Of a stretch of 64,000 nt of DNA, positions 8,118-16,777 are shown piece after piece. The notes beneath the pieces are model-generated. The model saw nothing but the letters and a program-made list of their open reading frames with translations. It had not been told where the DNA came from and did no database searches. Numbering within the stretch: position 1 is the stretch's first letter; each line of letters begins with the position of its first letter. The DNA is from Flavobacteriales bacterium (GTDB lineage: Bacteria; Bacteroidota; Bacteroidia; Flavobacteriales_F; PHOS-HE28), in assembly GCA_016713875.1 (NCBI GenBank), contig JADJOI010000003.1:186001-250000 (forward strand). Reading direction: 5' to 3'. The translations under genes and the position numbers were made by a program.

Positions 8118-9409
8118 GGCCTGGGAGCCTGCTTCAGCCCTTCCACCACCGCCTCGGCCATGGCGTCGGCGATCCGGAGGTAGCCAGGTGTGGTGAAGTG
8201 GCAGCACTGGTCGCTGTACATGGCACGCGGCTCGGTGCGGAAAAGTCCGGTGAGGTCGTGAAAGTCCACACCTGAGGCCTTCAGCCGGGCGCCCCGGTCG
8301 ATCAGCAGAGGATAGCCTTGTTCCACGGCATCGCGGTAGCAGAAGGGGCCTTCGACCAGGGCCACTGTAGCCTCCTTGGGACCGATGGGTTTGGATCCAG
8401 GTACGTATTGGTTGGGTTGAAGGAAGTGGAAGTACGCAGCGCCGTGCGCTTCGGCCAGGGCCTTTACCTGCGTGGAGCTGCGCATCCACAGGTCGGCCTG
8501 TTCGGCGCGGTAGGCGGCGGTGTCGGTAACGGTGCGCACCGGACCGGTCACCTGCAGATCCGCACCCTCGTTCTCCATGGTGGTGCGCAGCCGCTGTTCC
8601 AGTTCGGTGAGCTCGGCGGCATCGCGCTGGTCGCGGGTGCGCCAGAGGAGGAGGGCGATGTTGCTGTGGCGCAATCGCGAGCCGGCCAGTCGCTGCCGTC
8701 GTTCATCACGGCGCTCGCTGATGGCCAGCCGTTGGGCCAGGATCCGCTGCACCTTGGGGTCGAGCCGCTTGCGGGCATACATGTTCCAGTGCCGCGGGTA
8801 GTTGGGGTGGATGCCGAAGGGCAGGTTGTCGCACACCGGAAGCACGATGTCGTTGAAGCCGTCGAGCGTGAGCACGAGGTCGACATGGGCACCTTGGGCC
8901 AGGAACCAGCTGAGGGCTTGGAGCGGCTGGGGCTGCTTGTAGCCGCCCAGGGCGAGCACCGCCACCCGGAAGGCCTTGCCGCGGTAGGCCGGCACGCGCT
9001 GCAGGCCGCGCAGCAAACGTTCCTCTGCGAAGGTGTGCAGGCCCATGGCCACCGATCCGCCGAGCAGCACCACGTTCACGGTGTCGGGAGCGCCGGGATG
9101 CAACGGGTCCGCGCCGGGCAGGCCGAAACGGTTGCGGTCGTTGAGGGGCACACTGACATAACCGAGGTATGGATGCAGGTAGTGATCGCCGAGGTATTCC
9201 TCGGCGGGGCGCTCGGCCTGTGCGGTATCCACGGATACTTCGGTCCCGAGGACCTCGAGGGTGGCGGCGCGGTCGTAGGGTCGGCCGATCAGCAGACCGA
9301 GCAGCCAAGGGCTGGCCTCGGCGGCGGCGAGGGTGAACAGCAGCGCGAGCAGGATGGCCCGCCAGTGCGAGCGACGGTCGCGGCGGGAACGACGGCGTCG
9401 GCTGCCCAT
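8114..9409 (-). CDS. membrane-anchored SGNH/GDSL-like hydrolase-fold protein
   Basis: 431 residues with one N-terminal transmembrane segment after a very Arg-rich start (MGSRRRRSRRDRR), so it is probably anchored with the body in the periplasm. SGNH-like blocks are visible: VVLLGGSVAMGL (nucleophile Ser), LTLDGFNDI (Gly/Asn block) and SDQCCHFTTPGYLRIA (Asp-x-x-His). Such proteins often modify carbohydrate acetyl groups or act with acyltransferases, but no acyltransferase is adjacent here. It starts 7 bases after the glyA stop and is probably in the same transcript. Confidence 0.7.
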   Translation of the reverse strand: MGSRRRRSRRDRRSHWRAILLALLFTLAAAEASPWLLGLLIGRPYDRAATLEVLGTEVSVDTAQAERPAEEYLGDHYLHPYLGYVSVPLNDRNRFGLPGADPLHPGAPDTVNVVLLGGSVAMGLHTFAEERLLRGLQRVPAYRGKAFRVAVLALGGYKQPQPLQALSWFLAQGAHVDLVLTLDGFNDIVLPVCDNLPFGIHPNYPRHWNMYARKRLDPKVQRILAQRLAISERRDERRQRLAGSRLRHSNIALLLWRTRDQRDAAELTELEQRLRTTMENEGADLQVTGPVRTVTDTAAYRAEQADLWMRSSTQVKALAEAHGAAYFHFLQPNQYVPGSKPIGPKEATVALVEGPFCYRDAVEQGYPLLIDRGARLKASGVDFHDLTGLFRTEPRAMYSDQCCHFTTPGYLRIADAMAEAVVEGLKQAPRP

Positions 9410-9416
9410 GGGGCCA

Positions 9417-10688
9417 TCAGGTGAAAAGGGGCCGCAGGCGCATCATGCCGTTCACCTGGAAGCGGATGCGGTCCAGCTCGGCGTCGTCGTTGCGGTGGGT
9501 GAGCGCCGCGTCGATCAGGTGCACGATCTGCCGGCATTCGGCCTCCTTCAGCCCCCGGGTGGTGATGGCCGGCGCGCCGATGCGGATGCCGCTGGTGACG
9601 AAAGGGCTCTGCGTGTCGAAGGGCACCATGTTCTTGTTCACCGTGATGTCCACGCGGCCCAAGGCCTGTTCGGCCTCCTTGCCGGTGACCCCCATGTTGC
9701 GAAGGTCGATCAGCATGCAGTGATTGTCGGTGCCACCGCTCACCACATCATAGCCCTTCTCCACCAGACCTTCGGCCAGGGTGCGGGCATTCGCGATCAC
9801 CTGCCGGCCGTAGTCCACGAAGGCGGGCGAAAGGGCTTCGCCGAAGGCGATGGCCTTGGCAGCGATGACGTGTTCCAGCGGGCCGCCCTGCGTGCCGGGA
9901 AATACGGCACCGTCCAGCACGCTGCTCAGGCTGCGCACCTCGCCTTTGGGGGTCTTCGCGCCCCAGGGATTGTCGCCATCGCGGCCGGCCATGATCAAGC
10001 CTCCCCGCGGACCGCGCAGGGTCTTGTGTGTGGTGGTGGTCACCACATGGCAGTGCGGCAGGGGATCGTTGAGCAGCCGGGCGGCGATGAGGCCCGCGGG
10101 GTGGCTGACGTCGGCCATCAATGCGGCGCCCACCTCGTCGGCGATGACGCGGAAGGTGGCGTAGTCCCAATCGCGGCTGTAGGCGCTGGCCCCGCAGATG
10201 ATCAGCTTCGGACGCTCGCGCTGTGCGGTCTCTCGGACCACGTTCATGTCCACCCGCCCGGTGGCCTTATCCACCCCGTAGAAGGTGGCGCGGTAGAGCT
10301 TGCCACTGAAGTTGACCGGGCTGCCGTGCGTGAGGTGACCGCCATGGCTGAGGTCGAAACCCAGGATGGTGTCGCCCGGCTTGAGGGCGGCGAGCATCAC
10401 CGCGGCATTGGCCTGGGCCCCGCTGTGGGGCTGCACGTTGGCCCATGCGGCCCCGAAGAGGCGCTTGGCGCGGTCGATGGCCAGTTGTTCCACCTCGTCC
10501 ACATGCTCACAGCCACCATAGTAGCGGCGACCGGGCAGTCCTTCCGCGTATTTGTTGGTGAGCACGGAGCCCATCGCCTCCATCACCTGGTCGCTCACGT
10601 AGTTCTCGCTGGCGATCAGTTCCAGGCCCTTGGTCTGGCGCCATTTCTCCTTGTCGATGATGCCGAAGACCTGCTGATCGCGCTCCAT
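9417..10688 (-). CDS. glyA: serine hydroxymethyltransferase
   Basis: Interconverts serine and glycine with transfer of a one-carbon unit to tetrahydrofolate; PLP enzyme of the cytoplasm. 423 residues, normal length. The PLP-lysine block VVTTTTHKTLRGPRGG is intact, as are the N-terminal ELIASENYVSDQVMEAMGS and GRRYYGGCEHVDEVE signatures and DVSHPAGLIAA. A TATCTTCG promoter element lies 19 bases before the ATG. The exosortase cassette upstream on the same strand is separated by 45 bases holding this promoter, so glyA can be transcribed on its own. Confidence 0.96.
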   Translation of the reverse strand: MERDQQVFGIIDKEKWRQTKGLELIASENYVSDQVMEAMGSVLTNKYAEGLPGRRYYGGCEHVDEVEQLAIDRAKRLFGAAWANVQPHSGAQANAAVMLAALKPGDTILGFDLSHGGHLTHGSPVNFSGKLYRATFYGVDKATGRVDMNVVRETAQRERPKLIICGASAYSRDWDYATFRVIADEVGAALMADVSHPAGLIAARLLNDPLPHCHVVTTTTHKTLRGPRGGLIMAGRDGDNPWGAKTPKGEVRSLSSVLDGAVFPGTQGGPLEHVIAAKAIAFGEALSPAFVDYGRQVIANARTLAEGLVEKGYDVVSGGTDNHCMLIDLRNMGVTGKEAEQALGRVDITVNKNMVPFDTQSPFVTSGIRIGAPAITTRGLKEAECRQIVHLIDAALTHRNDDAELDRIRFQVNGMMRLRPLFT

Positions 10689-10707
10689 GGTGGAAGAAGG
10701 TGAGCGG

Positions 10708-10715
10708 CGAAGATA
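10708..10715 (-). promoter_or_regulatory. -7 element TATCTTCG for glyA
   Basis: Minus-strand TATCTTCG matches TAnnTTCG, 19 bases before the glyA ATG. Motif-based only. Confidence 0.5.
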
Positions 10716-10733
10716 GCCGGGGACGCCACCCGT

Positions 10734-11192
10734 TCAGGAGGGGGTGCGCTGGGCAGGCGGCAGCACCAAAAGCAGGATGAGCAGGAGCACGGGGTATTGC
10801 AGGGCGTGCAGCAGCTTCACGGCCACGGCTTCCAGCGGCGGAAGTACCGTGGCGCCCATGTGCAGCAGCAGGGCCAGGGCGGCGGCCATGGCGGTGCCGA
10901 TCACCAGCGTGCGGCGGTGGTGGTGATGGCCGGTGAGCACACGCGCCAGCAGCACGGCCATCAAGAGCATGAGCGCCACGTAGGCGGCGGCGAGGATCCA
11001 CTTCAGCAGGGTAAGGTCGCTCAGGTCCGCCCCGGTGGTCCATTGCTGGAAGAGCGAGTGGGCGTAGGAATACGGAGTGCCGCGCTGCAGGTGGTCGAGC
11101 TGGTAGTTGAGGTTGAGGAAGAGGAACTCACGCACGGCGCCGAGCAGCACGGCCACAACGAGGATGCAGGAGGCGATGAGCCGGCGTTTCAT
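10734..11192 (-). CDS. exosortase F system-associated membrane protein
   Basis: 152 residues with about four hydrophobic segments: a signal-anchor (6-23), a middle helix (about 67-85), and two near the C-terminus. The segment REFLFLNLNYQLDHLQRGTP after the first helix is typical of the small proteins found beside XrtF in Flavobacteriales ('exosortase F system-associated protein'). The start at 11192 is chosen because it makes an ATGA overlap with the exosortase stop; the longer version would run into that gene. The likely role is accessory to exosortase processing; the mechanism is unknown. Confidence 0.75.
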   Translation of the reverse strand: MKRRLIASCILVVAVLLGAVREFLFLNLNYQLDHLQRGTPYSYAHSLFQQWTTGADLSDLTLLKWILAAAYVALMLLMAVLLARVLTGHHHHRRTLVIGTAMAAALALLLHMGATVLPPLEAVAVKLLHALQYPVLLLILLLVLPPAQRTPS

Positions 11193-11752
11193 GGTGCCGG
11201 CGCGGCGGCACCGGTCCGCGCGAACCGCTTCACCCAGAGGAACCACAGGAGGAAGACCCAGCCGTACACGACCACATAGAAGGTGTAGTCGTGGTTGAAG
11301 TTGAGCAGTTCATAGTCGATGCTGACCACGATGCAGAGGGCGGCGATCCGCACCACATTGATGAGGTGGATGGAGAGCAGGCCGAGCGGGATGAACCAGA
11401 GCTTGTGTCGCCAGGGCCCGGGGTAGGTGAACAGGAAAAGCGCGAACACGGCGAAGAGGCTCACCCCGTTGCAAGGGTCGCCGATCCACAACAGGTGGCC
11501 GCCCTGCACCCCGACCGTGCGGATCATCTCGGCATTCGGGGGTTCGGGCAGCAGGGTGTACCCCAGTGCGGTGAGCAGGGCACCGCTCAAGCGGATGAGG
11601 TTGTCGATCACCGCGCGGTCGAGCACACCCCATGGGTGGATCATAAGCTCATACAGGAGGTACCAGCCCAGGAACAGTGCGCCTGCGGTGGTGAGGAAGC
11701 GGACGAGCGGGTCGCGCAATGCGGAAGGGGACGGTGCCGAGGCCCCGCCCAT
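11189..11752 (-). CDS. xrtF: exosortase, XrtF type
   Basis: 187-residue polytopic membrane protein with the exosortase/archaeosortase catalytic triad: Cys94 in GDPCNGVSLF, Arg135 in HLINVVRIAALC, His154 in NFNHDYTFYVV. These enzymes are transpeptidase-like and cleave C-terminal sorting tails of exported proteins at the inner membrane. The short length, the partner protein and the PIDG-tailed substrate upstream fit the XrtF type known from Bacteroidota. It lies 3 bases after the substrate gene and overlaps the accessory gene by 4 bases, giving a compact substrate-enzyme-accessory cassette. Confidence 0.85.
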   Translation of the reverse strand: MGGASAPSPSALRDPLVRFLTTAGALFLGWYLLYELMIHPWGVLDRAVIDNLIRLSGALLTALGYTLLPEPPNAEMIRTVGVQGGHLLWIGDPCNGVSLFAVFALFLFTYPGPWRHKLWFIPLGLLSIHLINVVRIAALCIVVSIDYELLNFNHDYTFYVVVYGWVFLLWFLWVKRFARTGAAAPAP

Positions 11753-11755
11753 GGA

Positions 11756-11968
11756 TCACTTGCTGGGGCGCGCGCGGCGGATTGAGATCGCCGTGCGACC
11801 GCCGATGATGGCGCCAGCGGCCATGAGCAGGCCGATGCCTCCGTCGATGGGGATGCAGGGCGGAGGCCAGCAGGGGGGCGGACCTCCCACGGGAGGCTGC
11901 GCCCAAAGGCCGCCGGCCAAAGGCAGCAGGACCAGCACAAGGACCGCTGCGAAACGGTGGAAGAGCAT
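11756..11968 (-). CDS. small PID-CTERM-type exosortase substrate
   Basis: A 70-residue protein. Residues 1-23 form a signal peptide ending in LWA-Q; residues 25-39 are Pro/Cys-rich; PIDGG at 40-44 is followed by a hydrophobic helix (about 45-57) and a basic tail ISIRRARPSK. This tripartite motif-helix-basic-tail layout is that of exosortase recognition domains (PID-CTERM in Bacteroidota). The mature product would be only about 20 residues. The ATG at 11968 is preferred; a longer version would need TTG at 11977. It is immediately upstream of the exosortase, which supports an enzyme-substrate pair. Confidence 0.75.
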   Translation of the reverse strand: MLFHRFAAVLVLVLLPLAGGLWAQPPVGGPPPCWPPPCIPIDGGIGLLMAAGAIIGGRTAISIRRARPSK

Positions 11969-11995
11969 CCTCGACAAGGCTTTCGGTAGGGTTGG

Positions 11996-12003
11996 CGAAG
12001 GTA
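11996..12003 (-). promoter_or_regulatory. -7 element TACCTTCG for the exosortase cassette
   Basis: Minus-strand TACCTTCG, 27 bases before the ATG of the PIDG-tailed protein, inside the 221-base divergent region shared with the Wzc-like gene. Confidence 0.5.
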
Positions 12004-12118
12004 CGGATCCCGAGCGGCTCGGTTCCAGTGGGCGAAGATGAACATTTATGAACGATCGGCAAACCGTCCCCTGCGATCGCCCGAAAGCGCAAGGTGCATG
12101 GGCTTCGGCCGCGCCGTG

Positions 12119-12126
12119 TATCTTTG
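12119..12126 (+). promoter_or_regulatory. -7 element TATCTTTG for the polysaccharide locus
   Basis: Plus-strand TATCTTTG is a full match to TAnnTTTG. It lies 63 bases before the ATG at 12190 and is the probable start of the wzc-wzm-wzt-sulfotransferase transcript. It would give a leader of about 55 bases, longer than at most other genes here. Confidence 0.55.
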
Positions 12127-12189
12127 GCGCCCTTGCTCCGGGACAGGGTCCGCACCGTGGTGCGCCCGCGCCGGAGCCCGTTGCAAGCG

Positions 12190-13290
12190 ATGGCCACCCC
12201 GGGAAGTCAGGCGAAAGGCGGCATCATCGACGTCAACGACCTCCGGTATTTCGTCCGGATCTTCTCCAAGAACTGGTACTTCGTGGTGGTGGCCCTGGTG
12301 CTGTCCGCCGCGCTGAGCTACCTGTACTCCTACAAGATCCCCGAGGTGCACGGCGCCAGCGCGCAGATCCTTCTGAAGGACCGCGAGGTGTACAACTACC
12401 AGACCCAGGTCTACCAGAACATCGGCTATGTCGCCGCCTATAGCGACATCGTCAACCAGAAGCGGGTGCTCACCTCGTACGACCTGGTGGACAAGGCGCT
12501 GAGCAAGCTCGACTTCGACATCTCCTATTACATCATCGGCCGGTTCAAGGTATCGCAGGTGTACGGCTCCCTGCCCTTCACGGTGAAGATCGACCTGCTG
12601 AACCCCAAGTACTACCAGCGGCCGTTCGACCTGCGGGTGGTGGATGCTGACCACTACGAACTGAGCTACGATGGGGGCACCGGTATCGTGTCCAAGGTGT
12701 ATGCGTTCGGGCTGGACGTGATGGAGAACGACTTCCTGCTGCGTGTGGACAAGAGCGAACAGCTGGCGGCAGGGAGTTTCGAGAAGGTGACGGCGAGCGA
12801 CTACCAGTTCGTGCGGCACAGCCGGCCCTGGCTGGTGAACAAGTACAAGAGCGGCATGGTGGTGGAGAACCTGGACTACACCACCATCCTGCAGGTCACC
12901 GTGGAGGACGAGATCCCCGCACGGGCCAAGATGTTCCTGGACACGCTGAGCCGCGAATACATCAACTACACGCTGCAAAGCGAGTTCGACATCAACCAGA
13001 ACACGCTCAACTACATCGACAAGCAGCTGGACGAGGTGACGGTGATCCTGAACCAGTTCGAGGACGAGCTCCAGCGCTACAAGGAGAGCCGGAACATCCT
13101 CGACCTGAGCCGCGAGGAGGACCGCTACTTCAACGAGCTCGTGCGCTTCGACAATGAGCGACGCAAGCTGGAGCTGATGATCCAGTCGCTGAACGACCTG
13201 GAGGACTATGTGGTGAACATCGGCGACGAAAGCTGCTGCCGCCCTCCTTCTATATCCTGGAGGACGATGTGTTCCTGCGCAACACATTGA
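12190..13290 (+). CDS. Wzc-like polysaccharide co-polymerase, N-terminal part (reading frame broken near 13231)
   Basis: The Wzz/co-polymerase half of a Wzc-type protein. A first transmembrane helix lies at about 29-47 (NWYFVVVALVLSAALSYLY), then a periplasmic region with long coiled-coil helices (about 250-345). Homology to the expected protein stops near codon 347. The frame then runs into a Cys/Ser-rich tail and a stop at 13290, while the natural continuation (LLPPSFYILEDDVFLRN) is in the -1 frame. A single missing A in the GAAAG at 13228-13232 explains it. The ATG at 12190 is chosen because upstream in-frame codons overlap the promoter. Fused with the next entry this would be one protein of about 806 residues. 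Confidence 0.85.
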   Translation: MATPGSQAKGGIIDVNDLRYFVRIFSKNWYFVVVALVLSAALSYLYSYKIPEVHGASAQILLKDREVYNYQTQVYQNIGYVAAYSDIVNQKRVLTSYDLVDKALSKLDFDISYYIIGRFKVSQVYGSLPFTVKIDLLNPKYYQRPFDLRVVDADHYELSYDGGTGIVSKVYAFGLDVMENDFLLRVDKSEQLAAGSFEKVTASDYQFVRHSRPWLVNKYKSGMVVENLDYTTILQVTVEDEIPARAKMFLDTLSREYINYTLQSEFDINQNTLNYIDKQLDEVTVILNQFEDELQRYKESRNILDLSREEDRYFNELVRFDNERRKLELMIQSLNDLEDYVVNIGDESCCRPPSISWRTMCSCATH

Positions 13291-14609
13291 GCGAGCTGTA
13301 CGCGATGCAGATGAACCGCAACAGCATGCTGTTCGACGCCACGCCGGAGAACCTGAGCGTGAACCGGCTGGACAGCACGATCATGCTGAACCGCGGCAAC
13401 CTGCTGGTGTACGTGAAGAACTCACGCAAGGCCATCGAGGCGAAGATCCGTGACGTGCAGGCGCAGATGGACGACTACGAGCGGCTGATCCGCACGGTGC
13501 CCCTGAGCCAGCGCGACATCCTGAACATCGAACGGCGGCTACAGGTGAACGAGAAGCTCTACCTCTTCCTGCTGGAGAAACGGGCCAACACGGTGATCGC
13601 GCGTGCGGGCATCGTGCCGCAGACCAAGGTGATCGAACTGGCACGGTCGATCGGGGTGGTGCGGCCGGACAAGGTGAAGATCCTGTACGCGTTCATGGTC
13701 GGCGGCATCGTGATCTCGCTCGTGATCGTGTTCATCCGGGTGATGTTCTACGACCGGATCGAGAACGCCGACCAGCTGAAGGCCATGGTGCACATGCCGG
13801 TCTTCGGCGAGATCATCGCCAGCGACAAGGCCGAGGAGAACTACGTGGTGGTGGACAGCGACCCCAAGAGCGCCATCACCGAGAGCTTCCGCACGGTGCG
13901 CACGAACCTCGAGTACCTGCCCGGTCCACAGGGGACGGGCCGCGTGGTGCTGGTCACCAGCTACAGGCCCAACGAAGGCAAGACCTTCTGCAGCGTGAAC
14001 CTGAGCGCCATCCTGGCCAAGGCCGGGAAACGCGTGATGCTCCTCGAGCTTGACCTGCACAAGCCCAAGGTGGGCAAGGGGCTCAACATGACCAGTACGC
14101 AGGGCTTGAGCAACCTCCTGGTGGGCCACGTGGAGCCGGCGGCGGTGGTGCAGCCCACGCAGATCGAGAACTTCCACGTGATCCTCAGTGGTCCCACCCC
14201 GCCCAATGCGTCGGAACTGGTGCTGAGCCGCCACTTGGAGGAACTGTTCCGGTACGGCCGCCAGCATTACGACTATGTGATCATTGACACCCCGCCGGTC
14301 GGCCTCATCACCGACGCCCTCGTGATGATGAAGCATGTGGACGCCACCTTGTTCGTGGTGAACACGCGCTTCGCCAACAAGGACCACCTCACCAGCGCGA
14401 TGGAGGTGATCCAGAGCAACCCGGTGCGCAACTTCGGCTTTATCCTCAATGGTGTGCGGATGAAGAAGAGCAAGTACTACTACAACACCAACTACGGCTA
14501 CGGCTACCGCTACGCGTACGGTTATGGCAGCGGCTATGGCTATGGGTATGGCTATGGCCGCCGCAAGCGCGGCAAGGACGCCAAGGACGGAGCCGATACC
14601 GAGGCCTGA
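13269..14609 (+). CDS. Wzc-like tyrosine kinase, C-terminal part of the same broken gene
   Basis: This carries the second transmembrane helix (about 138-161, ILYAFMVGGIVISLVIVFIRV) and the cytoplasmic BY-kinase domain: a Walker A-like YRPNEGKTFCSVNL, Walker A' (LLELDLHKPKVGKG) and Walker B (VIIDTPPVGLITDALV). The C-terminus is an extreme Tyr-Gly repeat (about 17 Tyr in 35 residues) followed by a basic tail; such clusters are the autophosphorylation site that tunes chain length. On its own this fragment would start at a GTG and lack the co-polymerase domain. Together with the previous entry it forms one Wzc-like gene. It is followed after 9 bases by wzm. Confidence 0.88.
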   Translation: MFLRNTLSELYAMQMNRNSMLFDATPENLSVNRLDSTIMLNRGNLLVYVKNSRKAIEAKIRDVQAQMDDYERLIRTVPLSQRDILNIERRLQVNEKLYLFLLEKRANTVIARAGIVPQTKVIELARSIGVVRPDKVKILYAFMVGGIVISLVIVFIRVMFYDRIENADQLKAMVHMPVFGEIIASDKAEENYVVVDSDPKSAITESFRTVRTNLEYLPGPQGTGRVVLVTSYRPNEGKTFCSVNLSAILAKAGKRVMLLELDLHKPKVGKGLNMTSTQGLSNLLVGHVEPAAVVQPTQIENFHVILSGPTPPNASELVLSRHLEELFRYGRQHYDYVIIDTPPVGLITDALVMMKHVDATLFVVNTRFANKDHLTSAMEVIQSNPVRNFGFILNGVRMKKSKYYYNTNYGYGYRYAYGYGSGYGYGYGYGRRKRGKDAKDGADTEA

Positions 14610-14618
14610 CCCCGGCTG

Positions 14619-15497
14619 ATGAGCGCCCCGACCGCCACGCACCAGGTTCCTCCCGCGGGTTATACCACCGTGATCGGCCCGCGGCGCCCACTGCTGGCGA
14701 TCGACCTGCGCGAGCTCTGGCACTACCGCGACCTGGTGCTGCTCTTCACGCGGCGCGACATCGTGACGGTCTATGCGCAGACCGTGCTGGGCCCGCTGTG
14801 GGTGGTGCTCCAGCCCCTCATCACCACGTTCACCTTCGCGCTGGTCTTCGGCAAAGCCGCCGGGCTGGCCCCACCGGACCTGCCCGGTCCGCTCTTCTAT
14901 ATGTCGGGGCTCGTGCCCTGGGCCTTCTTCAGCGGGCAGATCACCAAGACCTCGCGCACGCTGGTGGGCGGCGCCCATGTGATGACCAAGGTCTACTTCC
15001 CCAGGTTGGTGATGCCCATCAGCATGACGTTGAGCAACGGATTCACCTTCCTCATCCAGTTCGCGGCGCTGTGCGTGATGATCGCGGTCTACGCCTGGAC
15101 GGGGCCGTTCACCTGGTCGGCCGACACGCAGCTGCTGGGCCTTCCGGTGCTGGCGCTGATCATGGGAGCGCTCGGCCTGGGCACGGGCATCCTCATCTCC
15201 GCAGCCACCACCAAGTACCGCGACCTGAGCTTTCTGGTGGGCTTCGGTGTGCAGCTCCTCATGTACGCCAGCCCGGTGATCCTGCCGCTCAGCCGCCTGC
15301 AGAAGTTCCCGGCTCTGCTGCGCGTGTTCGAGCTGAACCCGATGACCGCAGTGATCGAGGCGTTCCGCGCCATGCTGTTCGGCGGTGCGGTGCCCTGGGA
15401 CGGCCTGTTGTACTCCGCCACGGTGGCCGTCGTGATGCTGCTGGCGGGGGTGATGACGTTCAACAAGGTGGAGCGCTCCTTCGCCGACATCGTGTGA
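14619..15497 (+). CDS. wzm: ABC-2 type polysaccharide export permease (Wzm-like)
   Basis: 292 residues with six predicted membrane segments. The cytoplasmic N-terminal amphipathic part (LRELWHYRDLVLLFTRRDI) and the QTVLGPLWVVLQPL block are typical of Wzm/TagG/RfbD-type permeases that move undecaprenyl-linked glycans across the inner membrane with ATP. The ATPase gene follows 2 bases later. Together they imply ABC-dependent export rather than Wzx flippase transport, although a Wzc-like protein is encoded immediately upstream. Confidence 0.93.
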   Translation: MSAPTATHQVPPAGYTTVIGPRRPLLAIDLRELWHYRDLVLLFTRRDIVTVYAQTVLGPLWVVLQPLITTFTFALVFGKAAGLAPPDLPGPLFYMSGLVPWAFFSGQITKTSRTLVGGAHVMTKVYFPRLVMPISMTLSNGFTFLIQFAALCVMIAVYAWTGPFTWSADTQLLGLPVLALIMGALGLGTGILISAATTKYRDLSFLVGFGVQLLMYASPVILPLSRLQKFPALLRVFELNPMTAVIEAFRAMLFGGAVPWDGLLYSATVAVVMLLAGVMTFNKVERSFADIV

Positions 15498-15499
15498 GC

Positions 15500-16777
15500 A
15501 TGGGCCCGGTGGTGATCGAGGTGGAGGGTTTGGGCAAGAGCTACCGGTTGGGCAGCATCGGCAGCGGCACCATCGCTGACGAGCTCCGGCGCGGTTGGGC
15601 CCGGTTGCGCGGTCGCACCGACCCCGATGCGCCCGTGGACGCCGCTTCGCCCGGGAGGGCACAGGGAAAGGTGTTCCATGCGTTGAGCGATGTGTCGTTC
15701 CGGCTGCGCGAGGGCGAGGTCCTCGGCATCATCGGCCGCAACGGCGCCGGGAAGAGCACGCTGCTCAAGCTGCTGTCGCGCATCACCGCCCCGAGCGGGG
15801 GCTTCATCCGCATGAAGGGCCGTGTGGCCAGCCTGCTGGAGGTGGGCACGGGCTTCCATCCCGACCTCACCGGCCGGGAGAACATCTACCTGAACGGCGC
15901 CATCCTGGGCATGCACCGGCGCGAGATCGACACCAAGCTCGCGGAGATCATCGCCTTCAGCGGCATCGAGCACCACATCGACACACCGGTGAAGCGCTAC
16001 AGCTCGGGCATGAAGGTGCGGCTGGGCTTCGCAGTGGCCGCGCATCTGGAACCGGAGATCCTCATCGTGGACGAGGTGCTCGCCGTGGGCGATGCGGAGT
16101 TCCAGCGCAAGTGCCTGGGCAAGATGAAGGACGTGAGCACCAGCGGCCGCACCATCCTGTTCGTGAGCCACAACATGACGGCGGTGCTGAGCCTGTGCAC
16201 CCGGGTGGTATGGATCGACGGGGGGCGCGTGGCGGCCGACGGTCCGCCGGAGGACGTGATGGCCGCCTACCTGGGCTCCTACGCGCAGGGCGGCGACGAG
16301 GTGGGCTGGGTCCCGGGCGAAGGCCCCGGCACCGACCTGGTGCGCCTCACCCACGCCGCGGTGGTGCCGCAGGAGGCGGGAGCCCCGCTCACCATGCGCA
16401 GCGCCTTCACCATCCGCATCGGTCTGGAGAACCGCAGGGTGCACGACGACGACCTCAACATCGGCCTCCGCGTGGTGAACGACCACGACCTGGTGCTCTT
16501 CGCCAGCACGCAGGCCGACACCGGCACGGACCGGCCGCCGGTGCCACATGGGCGCTTCGAGGTGGACTGCCTCATCCCCGGCGACCTGATGAATGAAGGC
16601 AGCTACCACGTGATGGTCAGCGCGTTCCGCGGGGCGAAGCTGCATTTCATGACCGAGCGGGTCCTGAGCTTCACGGTGCATGCCGGCGAACGGCGCGGGG
16701 CTTGGTTCGGCAGGCAGGCCGGTCTGGTGCGGCCCCGGTTGAACTGGACCATCCAGGCTGCGGACCACCGGGGATGA
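15500..16777 (+). CDS. wzt: polysaccharide export ABC ATPase with C-terminal Wzt-like domain
   Basis: 425 residues. ATPase domain (about 1-255) with Walker A GRNGAGKST, signature YSSGMKVRLGFAVA, Walker B ILIVDEVLAVGDAEF and the H-loop VSHN. It contains the loop insertion before the core that is usual in Wzt-type proteins. Residues about 270-420 form an extra beta-rich domain like the Wzt carbohydrate-binding domain, which recognises the terminal residue of the finished chain. The presence of this domain suggests that the exported glycan has a specific non-reducing-end cap. The ATG at 15500 follows the permease stop by 2 bases; the stop overlaps the next start (ATGA). Confidence 0.94.
   Translation: MGPVVIEVEGLGKSYRLGSIGSGTIADELRRGWARLRGRTDPDAPVDAASPGRAQGKVFHALSDVSFRLREGEVLGIIGRNGAGKSTLLKLLSRITAPSGGFIRMKGRVASLLEVGTGFHPDLTGRENIYLNGAILGMHRREIDTKLAEIIAFSGIEHHIDTPVKRYSSGMKVRLGFAVAAHLEPEILIVDEVLAVGDAEFQRKCLGKMKDVSTSGRTILFVSHNMTAVLSLCTRVVWIDGGRVAADGPPEDVMAAYLGSYAQGGDEVGWVPGEGPGTDLVRLTHAAVVPQEAGAPLTMRSAFTIRIGLENRRVHDDDLNIGLRVVNDHDLVLFASTQADTGTDRPPVPHGRFEVDCLIPGDLMNEGSYHVMVSAFRGAKLHFMTERVLSFTVHAGERRGAWFGRQAGLVRPRLNWTIQAADHRG

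Noticed and set aside
13221..13240. Programmed -1 frameshift in the Wzc-like gene
   Set aside because: The site GAA AGC has no X-XXY-YYZ slippery heptamer, and tRNA re-pairing would be poor. A missing base in the sequence or a mutation is more likely.
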